From: Apteryx mantelli
Lineage: Eukaryota; Chordata; Aves; Apterygiformes; Apterygidae
NCBI RefSeq assembly: GCF_036417845.1
Contig: NC_089994.1
Location: forward strand, 16,386,001-16,450,000
Reading direction: 5' to 3'
Length of the DNA: 64,000 nucleotides
Positions 1-14,200 of this stretch are shown in pieces. Made by a program: the position numbers and the translations under genes. A model generated the notes under the pieces. The model had not been told where the DNA came from. It saw only the letters and a program-made list of their open reading frames with translations, and ran no database searches. How positions within the stretch are numbered: position 1 is the stretch's first letter; each line of letters begins with the position of its first letter.

Positions 1-340
1 TTGAAAAGGCATTCATTTTTACCACCTACTCAAACTGAGAACTTCAAGAATTCTTTTCCACTCTCATGTTGAAACTATACTGGCAGCATTCTTGTTCTTA
101 GAAATGTGCTTCTATGATCTTCTTGCTATGAGCAGGTTGGGCTTTTTAAGAGAACTGTGCTGTCAAGATTATAATTTAATATTAATAACATTAACAAATA
201 TTATTATTATTAATACTAGTTCTGATACTGTGATTACTATTACTTGATTAATAATTTGCTTTTGCAACTTCTTCTAATCAAGGATCTCACAGATTTCATA
301 AATCTTAATGATAATTATATTATACAATATCCCTGAGAGA

Positions 341-472
341 CTAGTAAGTATTATCATCCCCATTTCACAAAAACGGGAGCTGAAGTTCAAAGTCATAGTC
401 ACACAATCTACGCAGAACTAGAAATAGAAATAGTCTCCTGGCTCTCAGTCCTGTTCCTTCACCAGTCACCCT
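341..472 (-). repeat. MIR-type SINE remnant
   Basis: The plus strand reads like antisense MIR: a 'tattatcatccccatttcac' segment, a spacer, a 'catagtcacacaatcta' (ggtcacacagcta-like) segment, then 'tctcctggctctcagtcctg'. Strongly diverged but collinear over about 130 bases. Confidence 0.65.
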
Positions 473-1039
473 AAATAGTTTCTAGTATAGTTTTGTAAGA
501 CACTTATCACATGATTTTCAAAAAACTTGTCCTCTTTGTTAAGGTAAAATAAAAAAAAATTTTAAAGTAATAATAAAAATGAGACTGCCTCACTTGTGAA
601 TGAGGTTGCTGATATGATTCTAGCTGTTTTATGAGCAATGCTATCCAAGATTCATGAGTTAATCCTGACCCTAAGTGCACCTAAAATAGATATCTTTGCC
701 TCCAGCTAAACAGGCTTACTAAGATTGCCTAAATAATTTATGCATAACCAACTAGTGGAAATTAGATCTTCTGTGATTTCCCTAGATACATATTCTGCAT
801 GTATCATGTATATCCTTGTCTATTTCTGATATTCATCTGAAATTCAGTTGGGACTTTTCAGAACACTTTTGTACTCCAGCTGTATAGCTCTGAGAAGAAG
901 CCAACTGGAGAAATAATGTATCTTTGAATGGGGGCAAAATAACGTTTTAAATCCAAGTGCATAGCAGATGAAAATGCTGCATGGTTTATAATTGCATTTT
1001 TTGTTAATAAGCTCCGGATTAGAACTAACAAACCACAAT

Positions 1040-1210
1040 TCTGTTTCTAAGTCTGTCCCTGGCCTATGTGGATAAGCATATTGTCTCTCTGTGCCCTACT
1101 TGTAAAACAAAAATAATGGCACTTAGCTACAACCATCACAGATGGCATAGTGATATACAGCCAGCCAGCCAGATAAATATGAGGTATGAGAGGATGATTA
1201 AGTAAAATGA
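1040..1210 (+). repeat. MIR-type SINE remnant
   Basis: Sense-strand MIR order: 'tggcctatgtggataagc', 'ctctctgtgcc', 'tgtaaaacaaaaataatggc', then 'gagaggatgattaagtaaaa', matching the core and the tail of MIR. Confidence 0.6.
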
Positions 1211-4200
1211 AAAATGAAGTAATCTAATTTTCTTTTCTGTAGCACAGAAAAAGTGAAAAACATATACAGTCCCAAGTTATGCTCTTTGGACCTGTTTGTG
1301 TTACATTGTCTTCACTGGAATAGTAAACTGAAGCTTGGGTTAAAATTTGCTCCACTGGGGAGAAAACCGATTTTCATTTCTGGTCTTTACAAACAGAAAG
1401 CAAAAGCATTAGCAAGCATTGTCCTACCTTGTTCTGACTGCAAATTCAAGAATCTGTTTCACATCTCTGGCTGAAATGGAAGGTACAGTACAAACTGTCT
1501 ATCTGGAGTTCATAACTCATAATTCTTTTCCAGAATTCATAACTGGAAAATATATTCTGTCTCTTTTGGATATCAACTGGTAAAAGACATTTCTTGCTTA
1601 TGTCTGCTCCACGGTGCCAGGAATGCTTTGAACTGTTTTACTGTACTTGTTCAGACTAGCTGCAAAATTAGGGCCAGGCTGTAGCTTCAGTCAACCATGC
1701 AGCCGGTGGAGGAGGAGCACCAGGTATTCCAGGAATAATTTAGGTGTGACAGCCAGAATGTCTGCAACGGTTATTCAGAGAATACAGCAAGCATTGTTGC
1801 TACCCCACATTGGTTCAGTTGCACTGGTTGGTGCTGCCTTCATCTGGGGAGTCTTATGGCAGCATTAACTAGAACAATGCTTATGTAGCTCTTCACACCT
1901 GTGCAAAACAAGTGTAAATCACTACTGTTCCTGTTCATATCTCACATGCACCTCTACCTCGCCATGCTATTTTTATCAATCTAATAATGTCCATCTATTC
2001 TCACATTTAGTATTGTCAACATGTTCCGCATATTTCTCTCTTCACTTTTTCATGTTCTGTCAGATCTCTGAACAATTGAAATTCCTTTAGGCCTAAGCCT
2101 TAGGGCTGTATTTTGAATTCATGTACCATTCCCAAATGTGAGCTTGATTACTTTGCACATCAGAGAGCTTTCACATTTCAAATGTCACAGAAAAGACCAA
2201 GAAGACAGAATGAAAATCTCATTGAGAATGAGAAATACCTGAATTGTTTCTGGTCCGTATTCATATAGCACCTGTTTATGACAGCTGTGGGAAGGGATGA
2301 GCACATGAGCTAATTCGTATTTGCTATGCAGAACTCCATGCTGCTGTGTGAAGCTGGAAGATCCTGACTGCTTAGACTGACCCTTAAAGAGATGGAAGTA
2401 CCTTTTTTCTTCAAAACATCCACACAGACTGAGTCATAGTAATCATACTTCCTGCAGGCATTCTGTCAAAGCATGTGGATGCTCATCTTTCATAAGAAAA
2501 CTTGGAGTCATGGTCAGAGCTCAATACCATAATACGCCGAGACAAATTTAGCCTTGTTCTACATGGCGACACCTGTTAAGGCCCTGAAATATAATTAAAA
2601 TTGTCCATTTCATAGCCATATTGTGCTGAATATAATGTGCTGGAGCCATTAACTTCTTATGTTGCTTCTGTGTTTCTTCCTTCTGTACAGACATCTTGGC
2701 TGATGGAGAGAAAGAGAAAGATCTACTTCTTGCCACGTGGCTAGGGAGGTATGCTACTCATCTTCTTTGTTGCTAGGTGGCAAGTCACACTTTTTGATGG
2801 AATCACTTGTCTCCTATACGTGTACAATTTTGCTTGGAAAGTTGCGGCTACCAGCTGAAACCATGACTTTTTCCAGTTAATCCTTTTGTTTGATCCTGGC
2901 TGACACATATGAGATTGTGGTTTGTTAGTATTTCTGCATATTTGCATTCCTTCTGAACCATCCAAAAAGAGACCTGAATACCGTGGTAAACTGAGGTGGT
3001 ACCAGGAGTTTACTCTTTTGCTATTTTGGCTCAGAGAAGAATCAATTAATTTATAATGATTAAGAAATAGACTCACTTAAATTCATTCTAACTACAGTTT
3101 GGTGACATTCTTCTTTTCCCAATGATGATGAAATAAGAAGTAGATACCGAGATTTTTTATAAAGGGAATACAAAAATCTCAAGCTATAAATTCACTGTGC
3201 CAGTAAAAATATGCTTCAAATTTTTTGATGGGTTAGCTTTGTGCCAGCAGGCAGTCTTTATGCTAGATTGTGTGTTGTCTACATGAACCTTTTTTACTTT
3301 GGGCTGCTATAATCTTTATGTGTCTGTCCTCTCACAGGCTGAATAAATGTCATACAATATGTACTGTCCCATTTGTCACAAATGCTATTGTGTGTCCACC
3401 CTTGATCCAGATCAAATTAGTATTGACAAGGGATCCCAGTCTTCATACAAAGAGAGTATCATGGAGGGTGTAAAAAGAATACAGATATGAAAATAAGGCT
3501 CAAGTGCTCACTTTTGGAAGTTTAAAACAGTCTGATGAAATATGACTTTGGAAGGTCATTTTATTATTTCAGCGATGTTTGAGAGAGGTCTAGCATTTTT
3601 ATTAGTAATTGTTTATTCTCTGAGGTGTAAACCAGCTGTTCTGGCTATCACAAGTTTAACTACACAAGTATCTAAGATAAAATTTATAACTAATATGCTT
3701 TCAGTAACTTCTAGAAAAAGCTGAACTATACATAGAACTGCCACAATCTCAGGTTCTTCCAGACCAAGAAGTAAATGATACCTAACTGGGAAGATAGGAA
3801 AATTTCCTGAAGGCATAAAGTTTCCATGTCTAGCTCTAGAGTTTCATGGCCTTCCACCTGCCGTGGGGCCACAATGACTAACATTTGTTCTGGCTTGCAG
3901 GGTAGTGCCATTTCAGAAAGAAATTCCACTTGAAATGGAGAAAATAAACATTTTTTGAGGCATATATTCAGTTACTTACATGACAGCTGTTTGAAGAAAG
4001 AAGCCAAACACTTAGAAGAAAATGATTTTAAATAGACTTAAATTTTCAACAAACCATTCAGCTTTCATTTAACTGGGTTGATACAGAAACAGAAAATAAT
4101 TAATTGAGGCCAAAATACATGTCGTACTGAGTTGCATGAGCTGGAAGGATTGGAAATAATGAATAGCAAAACTGTTAATATTCCATTTAAGTAGCTGCTG

Positions 4201-4802
4201 CCTATCTGTCCAGTGTGAAAGCCCAATCTGTTGTATTCAATCAGCTTTCAGCTGCTACTTGCCAGCAGCCTAATTCCCCAGTCTTGTCTCTGTGCTGTGC
4301 TTGTACATTCCACTACCTGCTAAGTTAAACCCTGCTGTCCTGGTTCTACATGGAGATTTCTAGTGCTGTTCCAACTATCCGCACTGGTTCAGAATACAGC
4401 CCCCAAACCTGTAAGCTGCTTTGAGTATCCGTACAAACGTGACTGATTTTGATGGAGCACCACATGAGTGAAAGGGAAAGTCAGCAGCTATGCAGCATGG
4501 CTTGCAGGATTAGGACTGCACTTATTCATACCATTCTCTGTGTGTTTATGCAGTTTTCACAAACTGTTTATCTGCAATAAAACTGTTTATCTGCAATATC
4601 TCCACTTTAGGCCCTCTTTTTTTAGGTGATCCAATTGACAACACAGAATAGGTTGTTCACCCAAATCACGGTTAACCAATATCACATGTCAGATGGTAGC
4701 ATATCTCACTTTTCCTAAAGCTCTTTGTGTTTGTGCTTGGAGATCAATACATTGGCTGATCATATTTATATTGCAAGAGGGTTCAGACATCAATAATTCA
4801 AC

Positions 4803-4880
4803 TCTTTATGTGCTTAGTGTGTGCTAGGTCCTGTGCGAATTGTGAATGAACTCTATAGGGAAGTCTCAGCTTGGGTCTGA
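4803..4880 (+). repeat. Possible L2-type LINE 3' end
   Basis: The stretch 'tttatgtgcttagtgtgtgc' followed by 'taggtcctgtgc' resembles the L2 3' end (ctactatgtgccaggcactgtgc). It is short and diverged, so this is tentative. Confidence 0.35.
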
Positions 4881-5384
4881 TAATTATGAAGCTATATGGG
4901 TAAATCTAGAAATACACTGCGATGAAAGGTATTTTCAGGTTGAGAGGCATTGTAAGCCTCAAACCTGTACCACCAGTTCTTTACCAAGAAATCTCTATTA
5001 AAAATGGCAAAGTTCATTGTGCAGGCATTTGGAAGGAATTAAAGAGTAATTCATTGACCTTTGCAGATTAAGTAATGCATATTGTCATAAGGAAGTGATA
5101 TTTGAGTAACAAACAGCAAATGTACACAATTATTGTTCATTAACCTCTCAACAGTGGCAATCAGGATTTCCTGATACTAACATGTTGAGCATTCTTGGCA
5201 TCTTCAACATGTTGTCTGTGGACACATTAGTTCTCTAAATGTGTCAGAGGATGTTTAGTGCCTTGTCTTTTTTTTTCTCTGATATATATGCATGTGCATA
5301 CATATGCAAGAAAGAAGAAGAAAGGTTTAGGAATGGATATACAGGCTCTGTGTTCTGTTCTTAGATTTAACAGAAGTCTCAGTG

Positions 5385-5500
5385 CCTGCCTCTGTGTGTC
5401 TCAGTTTTGCATTGAATTAAATGGGACTAAAGTGTATGCACAGATACAGTGAAATTTATTTCTGAAGTACTTTGAGATAATGAACAGTAACAGAGTAACA
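5385..5500 (+). repeat. Possible MIR-type SINE remnant
   Basis: 'ctctgtgtgtctcagttttg', 'aaatgggactaa' and 'gaagtactttgagataatga' occur in the order found in amniote MIR-type SINEs, with heavy divergence. Confidence 0.4.
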
Positions 5501-8167
5501 AAGAGCAGCAGTGTTTCACTGCTTTCTCAGATCATTTACGTTGCAGAAAGAGAACATGCATGCCAATGAATCTTATAAACACATGTATAATTCAGAATTC
5601 AAATGCAATAGAAGTTAAATATGTTCTTTTCGCTTTTACAACAATTTATTAACTGGAAGGATTTTTCAAGCATTTACGGGGAAAAATTTATAGGAAACTT
5701 TTTTTTTTGCTTTCTTCTGAAGAACTAAATAATCTGTTCAAGTGCAAATAAATATATGTCATTCTTATATGACTTGGAAGAAGAAGAAGAATTAGTGTGT
5801 CTCCTTCTCCACTCTTCCTTCCACTTTTCTAATTCTACAGGAAGAGTATTTCAGATTTACTGTGTTACTCTTTCATTGTGTAGTCTGCATTTGGCTTCTT
5901 ACGTACTGAAATAAATAGGCCATGCTTCTGCTAAAGAAGCATTTTTAAATCTACTTCTATTATTTAGAAATTAGTGGTACAACACTGCATTTTTTGAGAA
6001 ATTAGATTTAAATTAGTGAAACAGAAAACTCATTCTGTTCATCAGTCTTAACACTTGACCTCCTAATTTTGTGGCAGAAGAAGGGAAAAAAAATGGAGCA
6101 ATCCAGACCTGCTGGACAAGAGAATCTAGCAATCGCTTTACCTCAGGACATTGAGATAATTTATCTGAGTGGCTTAGAAAAAAATGTTAGGTAAGGCTGA
6201 AATGTGGTGGGCTGAGCACATCCAGGCTCCATTTACAGTTCATTCCTTCCAGCCTTTGGATTATTAAGAAACTAATAAATCTAGCAACTGGCCTCTGAAT
6301 ATGTCAATTTTAACGTAGAAACAGAAAACTGTATTTATGAGGCAAAAATATTATCAGAGATGAATGCAGTTCTATATATAATATATACATTTTACATATA
6401 CAAAATCTCTGCCAAAATATGAATAATTTGCAAAATCAAGCACACCGAAGTTAGAAAATGCCAGAATAAAGGTTGCTTTTCCATGCATATGCCCTACGGT
6501 AATCTTTAGTTACATCATTACTAGCTTCTTTTTCTAACCCTGAAATTTTCTGACTTCAGCAAGTATTTGATTGTGCAATCTTAATCCTAATACTTTCTTT
6601 TCTAAGAAAAGCCTTTGGAGATATATTTCTCTCGGTTTGCCAAAAAACGTTTGCAATTGATGATATTCCATCCTACTAACATCCACATGGGTCATCCGCA
6701 GATTGTAACTTTTACCTGTTATCCTAGAAGTAGACTGCGGGGCGGCTGTAACCGTGATGGTAACGTGATGGCGAAGTTTGCGCAGTGATGCCACGTGTCT
6801 TCTATCATGTGACACAGAGCCGTGGGTGTCAGCCAGGAGGACTGTAAGTGAAAGGAGAACCTGAACTGAGTTTTAAATAAGTTACTTATTATTGCGCTCT
6901 CTCATCCTCTTCTGCTCGTTAATAGTATGTATTGTGCAACCATTAACAACCTCGCTTAGACAGCAGTCACGTAAACTTCTTTGACCTGATTCTGTACTGC
7001 CTTGCACCATATGCATGGTCATTTCTACTCGTGCAAAATTAATTTAAAAAGTTGTTTTCTGATTTGCTAGCATTTTAAAGCTGCTTTCTACTCACTTAAT
7101 GCATCTGTGAATGGTAGCACATAGTGCTATAGCATGCAAAGCCAGGGCCTGTATGCTGAGAAGGGTTACACTTTAAACTGATTTTTTCACCATGGATCTA
7201 AGTCAAAGTGATCACAGTGGCAGCACAGAAGTTGGATCCAGTTTGCTAAATCATTGCTCCTTGCCTACTTCTTTCTATTGTGGATGGAAGAGTTTTGATC
7301 AATAGTGGCAGGGTTTAAAGCCTCATAAAAATTGTCCGTTTCCTAAAATCTATTTGCATGCTTAGGCATTTAGTCTTTTGTATTGGCAAGGGAGATGGTA
7401 ATATTTCAGATTCCTCTCTGTGCACAACAGATATACTCCAAAACTAGCATTTACCCCTGCTGCACTGAGAAGGTTGTACAATCATGATTTCTAAATTATC
7501 ACGAAAAGGAGCTTTGAGGACTTAGGAACCTGACTGTACCGAGGTAGCATAGAGCCTGTAGGAAAGGTTCTACCTGTGGAGATTCAGAAAGGGTAGGAGA
7601 GAGTTAAATATGTATAGTAGATTACTTTTTAGCTGATTAATTTAAGCCAGGACTATGCACCTGGTATTGAAACTGCGAACTGAAAGCTCTTTGTAAGACC
7701 TGGAAATAGCAACAGGCTGGCTTCCATAAATAATATTGGAAGTTAAACAGTGATTTCACAAGGTCCAGAACATAGTGTAAATAATAAAGCAGAGAAATCC
7801 AGGAAATCCTTAGTTAACAAATGATTTGTTTTAAAAATTACGTGCTTTTCTCAATCTCTGAAAATCATCTTCACATAGACACTGAATGGAGGAAAGCAGA
7901 AATACTTTCCTCTGACTTGAGCAAGATATTTCGACATACTGAAAGCATAGTTTGTTCTCAATCTTTTCAGAGTTAATCCAAAAGTTCACAGACCTGGCAA
8001 AAGCTAAGAAACCAATGATACGGTCTATTAAGAAGAAACCCAGCTTGTGTCAAAAACTCAGAAACTGCCACGTGCTGACACCAAACATTACAACATTTGG
8101 CAACTGCAGGAGATTCCATTAGTCCAATACTTAGAGCTGAACAATCCCAAAGGATATTCTAGGCGTG

Positions 8168-8236
8168 TTGGGCCAAATTCAGCCGGAAGGTAACTCCATC
8201 GATTTTACTGCATTTGTACCCAGAGAAATTTGGTCC
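8168..8236. repeat. Degenerate palindromic repeat (GGCCAAATTC ends)
   Basis: The inverted ends GGCCAAATTC (8171-8180) and GAAATTTGGTCC (8224-8235) enclose 'gtaactccatcgattttact'. This resembles the sauropsid palindrome ggccaaattcagcc...gtaactccattga...gaatttggcc. Confidence 0.5.
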
Positions 8237-11200
8237 TCTCTGTTGTGACCAGAATATAATGTTCAGGTTTAACCAGACCAGGTGTAAAAAAGTTATGACT
8301 GCTCTTTAAAAGAAATAATTTTAAAAGTCATTCAGTTATTTTCAGGTATAAACAGGTTCTATTTCAGATAATTGATTGTGCTGTTTTCATTTTGGCTTCT
8401 GGAGCAGATTGAGTTGCTCAGGGGAAAAAGGGAAGGAAATGAGAGCAATTTAGGCAGCGTTCTTGTGCTTGTGGAATATGCTGATATTTGCTGGATCCAT
8501 GCCCCAGTTATCCTCAGTCCACCCCTTTCTAGACTAAGGTCCTGTTTAGGTCACAAGTGTTCCCATTCTGTCTAAAGCATCATTTCTGACTGGTATTTAC
8601 TGCATAGTCCAGTGGACTGAATGACCTGTGAGCAGGCAAAATGCCAGAGAAAAACATGCTTAGGCTGAAGGCAGCCAAAAAACTACTGGACCGTCATTGA
8701 GAAGCTATGAGGGGTTTTGTCCTGTTTTTGCTCTGTTTGTGGTCTTTCATATCTATGTGTTTTTTGAAAACCGCAAACTCTAGTCAGGAAAAGACACATT
8801 TTGGCTTCGTACAGGTTTCTATATTCTATTTAGCCCACTCAGTAGTGTATTAATTTTTGTCACGTTATTTGTTCTCTCTCTCATTCTCTCCATGAGAAAA
8901 ATATGTTGGAAGTATAGTATTTATTTTGTAGTGTTTTGGTTTATTATTTCTATGTTTGCATTAGATGCAAATGAGGAGCTGGATCTTGCTTTGGAATGAA
9001 AGGTAAGGAGGCTGAGGGCAACCATCAGCTCCTGAACAACTTCAGGAAACCTGGTTCCTGTGCAGAGCTGATAGAAAAGCATGGCAGTGGGTAAGCCTTT
9101 TGGATTTCCCTTATCCTGTCTCAGAGCACTAGGGAGCCATTTCAGCAGCCATTGCAGTAATTTCTGTATCGCGGGAGGCTCAGAGTTGCTGTAGCAACCT
9201 TTTGCTAGATAGGAATTTGGCTGGTGAAGCCCCACAGTCGTGGAATCTGCTCCCTCTCTTGAGTAACCTCTCACATCACCGGTCTCAACTGCCAGCGAGA
9301 AATCCCAGCTGTGAATCGTGATGGACTGCTTTGCACAGGTTCCTCACTTAACCTTCCACTAATTACTGGGATCAGACGCTCCTTGGCAGTTTTCCATGGA
9401 GACAGAAATTTGCTATATGTATAGAGTTCTTAGGCTAAACCCAAATTGTAAAATGGTGGTAGTAAATTTTGTGCACACAAACAAGCCCTTATTCGTGCAC
9501 TTACAGATTAAAAACTGAACATGCAAAAGCAGAGTGCAGTTTTAGAGACCAGTGTGGGAAGTTTGACTGGGAGGCAGCAGTAGTTCTGGTGACATGAAAA
9601 AAGTGTTATAAAGTCACTGAGGGGATCAGGCAGATGGGAACAGACTTGAGTAGGAAGGAATACAGACAAGGTCCCCAAAGGCTGTTACTTGGATTTAGAT
9701 AAAAAATGAAGTGTGAAGTTGGTCAGAGTATGAGGGGATGCATCACTGCTAAACCAGTTCCTTCAAAAGTGTGAAGTAGTTTCTAGAGTAATTGAAGACA
9801 GTTTTTTGGCCTTCCAAGATGCTATATGGTTCAGAACAATATTTGGAAGATTTTATTTATAGATAAACTGCTCGATGGCTATGGAGGGAAGAAAGTTATT
9901 TCGGACTCTTGGCCTTTATTTCTAATTCTACAGGTGATTCTTTTTGACAAACCACAGGACCCTACATGTAACACCTAGAAAACAGTAAGTAACACAATAC
10001 TTAAAATGAGAGTTTGACATAAGACGTAGTTCAACAAACAACTTGAGCAGCCCAAAATCTGGTACTTCAGCCAAAAGAAGCAGTCATGCTCCTGCCTTAC
10101 AGCTCACTGCTGGTGTCCATCCCTCTACCTAACCTCATTTTATGGGGCAGCCAGGCCCAGGGAACTGATCTTGCAGGAAAGTTACCCAGGAAAAAAAGTT
10201 GGTTTTAACCAGGTATGTTCAATGTTCAGCCCCACAAGAAATTTTACCAGCACAGCTGGCAGGTCAGTCACACTGTGAACTGAATATCGAATTAGGCTGG
10301 CTGAACTTCTTTCCTCTATCACTTTTCTAGCGAACAGCTCTGTGATGGGGCTTGCAGTCCTGCCGCATGAGCACGGGTGCCAGCCTGACTGAAGGCTGGC
10401 GCGGCTGCACGAGGGCAGGGGCGGTGGCCGGGAGGGGGGACTGATTGCAGTGCCTTACACCTGGACCGTAAGGTTTCAGAAGGTCAGCTGCAGCCTTGGT
10501 CTTCGGAAGGGCTCAGGTAAGCAAGCACGCTCAAAGCACAGCCGACAATCAGATGACACTGCGTCCTTGTAGGACTGTGTGCTGCTCTCTGTTGTAACTC
10601 TGTTGGGGGAAGAGGAGGTGGCACAACTTTTCCTTGTATATATATTGTTTTGTGATTATTGCTCTGGAATCAGGACACACAGGGCCAGTTCCTTCTCTCA
10701 TTTCCAGTTCCTACTCCCAGATATGCTTCTGTAATTTATAAATTGTCTGCTTAGACTAAAATACAAAATAGTCCATGGAGCAGGTACCAAAATCTGTGGT
10801 GTTTTGAATTAATACGCTGAGCTAGAGGACTAGATGGCTGAGGAGTCAGCCCACATTCATTTTTGCCAACTGTGTTGCAGGGAGGTGACTTCTGGCAGGG
10901 TTGCAGGCAGATAGGCAGGGAACTGAAATTGAAAACTGTCCAGCATGGATCACCAAAGCTAGCCTCAGGCTCTGAGGCTCTTTCTATCCTAAAGATGTAG
11001 CAACTTAATGAAGTGGATTTTAAGTCTCTCAGGTTAAACCAGGTCAAATCCTTACTGCAAGATTTAACTCTTGCAGGTCTATTTTAGGTTGTACAGGCAA
11101 GTCACTAAATACAGTAAACTGTGAAAAATATAGTTAAACGAATTTGGATTCGTGTATGTAATGATTTTCACTGGTTTAAAGCACAGGCAAAGCGGGGTGA

Positions 11201-14200
11201 ATTCCAGAAGAAAATCTTAGTTGTGTTTTTTTAAAAAAAAAACAAACACTGTACAATCTGAAGCACTTTTTAATTCTGCAAGAAAAAAAACCCTTTACTG
11301 ACAGGTTCCTCAGGCTGCAGACAGATGTTAGGCCTCAGGCAGAAAGTGGGCCCATGTATGGTTATAGTCAGCTGAGTGTGTCTCTGAGTGGCAGTAAGAA
11401 AAGCAAGTGGGCTTTGGAAAGTTAAGTAATCCCTGTGCAGTACAAGTTAAAGTCCGTCAAAGCTGAATATGGACTCTTGCCCTGGTTAGTCTTAGTCTAA
11501 ATATTCAAAGTTATGTGACATTTCATGTTCTTGGGGACACAGCCTTGGCTCTGTTGTTTTGGGGGGAGTTTTTTTACTGTATATTTTTAAAAAGAGCATC
11601 CAGTTCTGAGGAATCTATTCCCAGCTAAAGCACAGAAGCTCTGGAAAGGTCAGAGAGAGGCATCTCTAGCTTTGGTAAATAAACAAATCTCTTCTCTGTG
11701 TCTGGGATGTTGTATTAATAGCAGTAGATTTGGTTTCGCATTGTGGAGCTCCTCCTGTTTCATTGCTATTGAAGATAAGAGAACACAAAATGTTCTGTCA
11801 CCCTCCACATGAGAAATCAAGCCAACAGGCAGAGACTATTATGTTTAAAGATATTACTGAGATACAGACCTGGAGAAAGCAAGCAATCAGGTTTATATTC
11901 AGTAACTACTGGATACCACAGCTGGTACATCAGAAAATCAATATTATTTAATATCTAACATACAAGAGTTTGCAAGGCAAAATCACTACAATAGAAAATG
12001 CCTCGAACTGGAAGTAAAGGTTGAGCCTTACACAGGTGGAAGTTGCATTTATCCTTTGGCATTTTTCTTATTAAATTGTTCAACTGCAGCAAAACGTAAC
12101 AGTTCTTTTCTGCTTCTTAACCTGTTCAGCAGTCTGCTACAATCTCTTTTACTTTGGTTTGCAACCTGTAGTTATTCAGACCTTCATTACAGGATGCTAA
12201 GATTGGAAGAGTTTCTCCAAACTGTTCCTGAAAGTAAAAGATTTCTTGTGAAATTATAAAGCATGTGTAAACCTTGCTGTACCTTAGAGCTTCTCTACAC
12301 AAGTTATTTGGGAATAATTAATTCTAACATTGCACATGTGGAAACTCTTAGCTTGGAATATGTATTCCTGAGAGTCAGGCAGATTTAACATATGTTAGTG
12401 GGTAAATAAGAAGCATGATGGGAAATTCAGGATTTATCCTTAGCTAGTTAACATATATGACCCGTACAATTGCCTTGCCAACAGTAGGAGTCTATTATAT
12501 TAACTAACACATGTTAACAACATACCTCTTGTCCTTGATGGCACTTTTCCTTCAGACTGGGCGTCAGTCCAGAGAGGAGACAGACTTCTTTTCCCCAAAT
12601 AAGCAACTTCTGTTGGAGAGCAGATTGGTAGATATAAGTAAAAACAAGCATGAACCAAATCAGATAATTCTTCTCTGAACAGTAGTTTTCCTTGCCCTTG
12701 AAATGTCATCAGTTACAGGTTCATTTCTTTCCCTGATGCTCAGGTAGAGATGTTCGGAGGGGAGTTCTTCCTGCATGCAGTAGGCATTTTGTGAAAATAC
12801 ACCTCTACAAAGGATACATAAACTAACTGAATGACTCAACAGCAAAAAACAGTTACATTCAGCAAGATCTCTGCCTCTAGGGATATTTTTACTGCAAGAA
12901 AATAAAAATATTGGCAGGAGACACTGAAATCACTGAAATTGTTCTCTCCTCAGTCTGAGTTTGACCAGTCTGGAATTTAATTTTTAGATGTAGTGCCTGA
13001 TCTGTCTCTAAGGTAGCCATCCACCTTTTTATCTGCCATAGGAAAAGGAGAGTCTCAGGTGAGGTGAATATGTTGCTTGTATGTAAATGTTTGTAAGTGA
13101 ATATCATTTCCCATCTGCTATACACATTGCATTTTATAAAACCAAAGAAGATTAATCATTTCTTCTAGATCAGTAAATACTCAAGTTCCTCTAATAAAAT
13201 TCATAAAAAATTCTGGGCAGGGACAGTGGTCTTATCTAATAGCTACAGATGACTCTCTAAGATGATTATAAATGTTCAGAGGAAGTAACAGTCTTCGTAG
13301 TTAGGAGTAAAAAAATTTGGTAATTCTTCCATATTGTAGCTTCCTTACCATTTGAGAACAACCCCAAATTTAATTCTGCCATCACAGGAATTTTGGCTGA
13401 GTTAAATGTGAGAAAAGATTTCAATTTTGAGCACGAAATTTCTTTTTACTGTGATTTTTGGTAGAACATATGCCATAGAAATGGGAAAAAAAATTGCAGC
13501 TAGTGTGAGGGCCTTCTGATCCTTCTGAAGGATCTTATGTGTCTCAGTATGTTCCTGGTCGATAGGTTTTAGTATGGAAGTTTTTGAAAGGATATGAATT
13601 TTATTTGTACCTGGTGCCAATAAGGGTTTCCTTTTCAACCAGATTTAATAGTTACCAGAGCTGTGTTGTGAATCAGTTATTCTAAATCAAAGTAAATTTT
13701 TTGCACTTAATTTTTTTTTATTTAGTTACATCATAAGCTACTAAAATGGAAATATTTATTTTTACTTTAATAAATACCATTATAAAATTTCAAAGCCATA
13801 TGTAACCCACTATAGTTATGTGCTGACCACTAGAAAAGAAGCGCTAGAAATGCAAAGTACCAATTTGAAGTATTCCGAGAATATCATGGTCTTAAAAAGC
13901 AATAGACATTAAAGGTAAATACTCAGTACGTGAGAGTAATACAGAAATTCATTCTTTTATAAATGTCAGCATTGATCCAGTTATCTGGCTTTCTAAAAAT
14001 GGATTTATGTAAGCAATGTCTTTGCAGCTTGACTTTTATGTAGTGATTTTGACATTTAAAACCTGATCGTATAGTCTTAAAGCCATTTGAACAGCACCTG
14101 AATTTTCCTGCAAGGCATAATAAAAGGCAGTGGATTCCCCGGTTCTATAAGCAGTCGTATAATTGCTGTTGCTCTTGACACAATATGATTCCTGATTATC

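Larger units (their letters stand above)
1..10300. other. Gene-poor flank, part 1
   Basis: No exon is recognisable. It holds MIR-type copies (341-472, 1040-1210, 5385-5500), a possible L2 3' end (4803-4880) and a palindrome-family repeat (8168-8236). Open frames at 1647-1868 (plus), 2741-3076, 6534-6815 and 8921-9274 (minus) have no family I can name. Confidence 0.6.

Noticed and set aside
1157-1172. CAGC tandem units as a possible microsatellite
   Set aside because: Only about three units and inside a MIR-type remnant.
2741-3076. 111-codon minus-strand open frame
   Set aside because: Reads like a protein at a glance, but no family, start context or exon boundaries could be supported.
8921-9274. 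117-codon minus-strand open frame considered as a LINE or retrogene remnant
   Set aside because: None of the conserved reverse-transcriptase or known repeat motifs is present.
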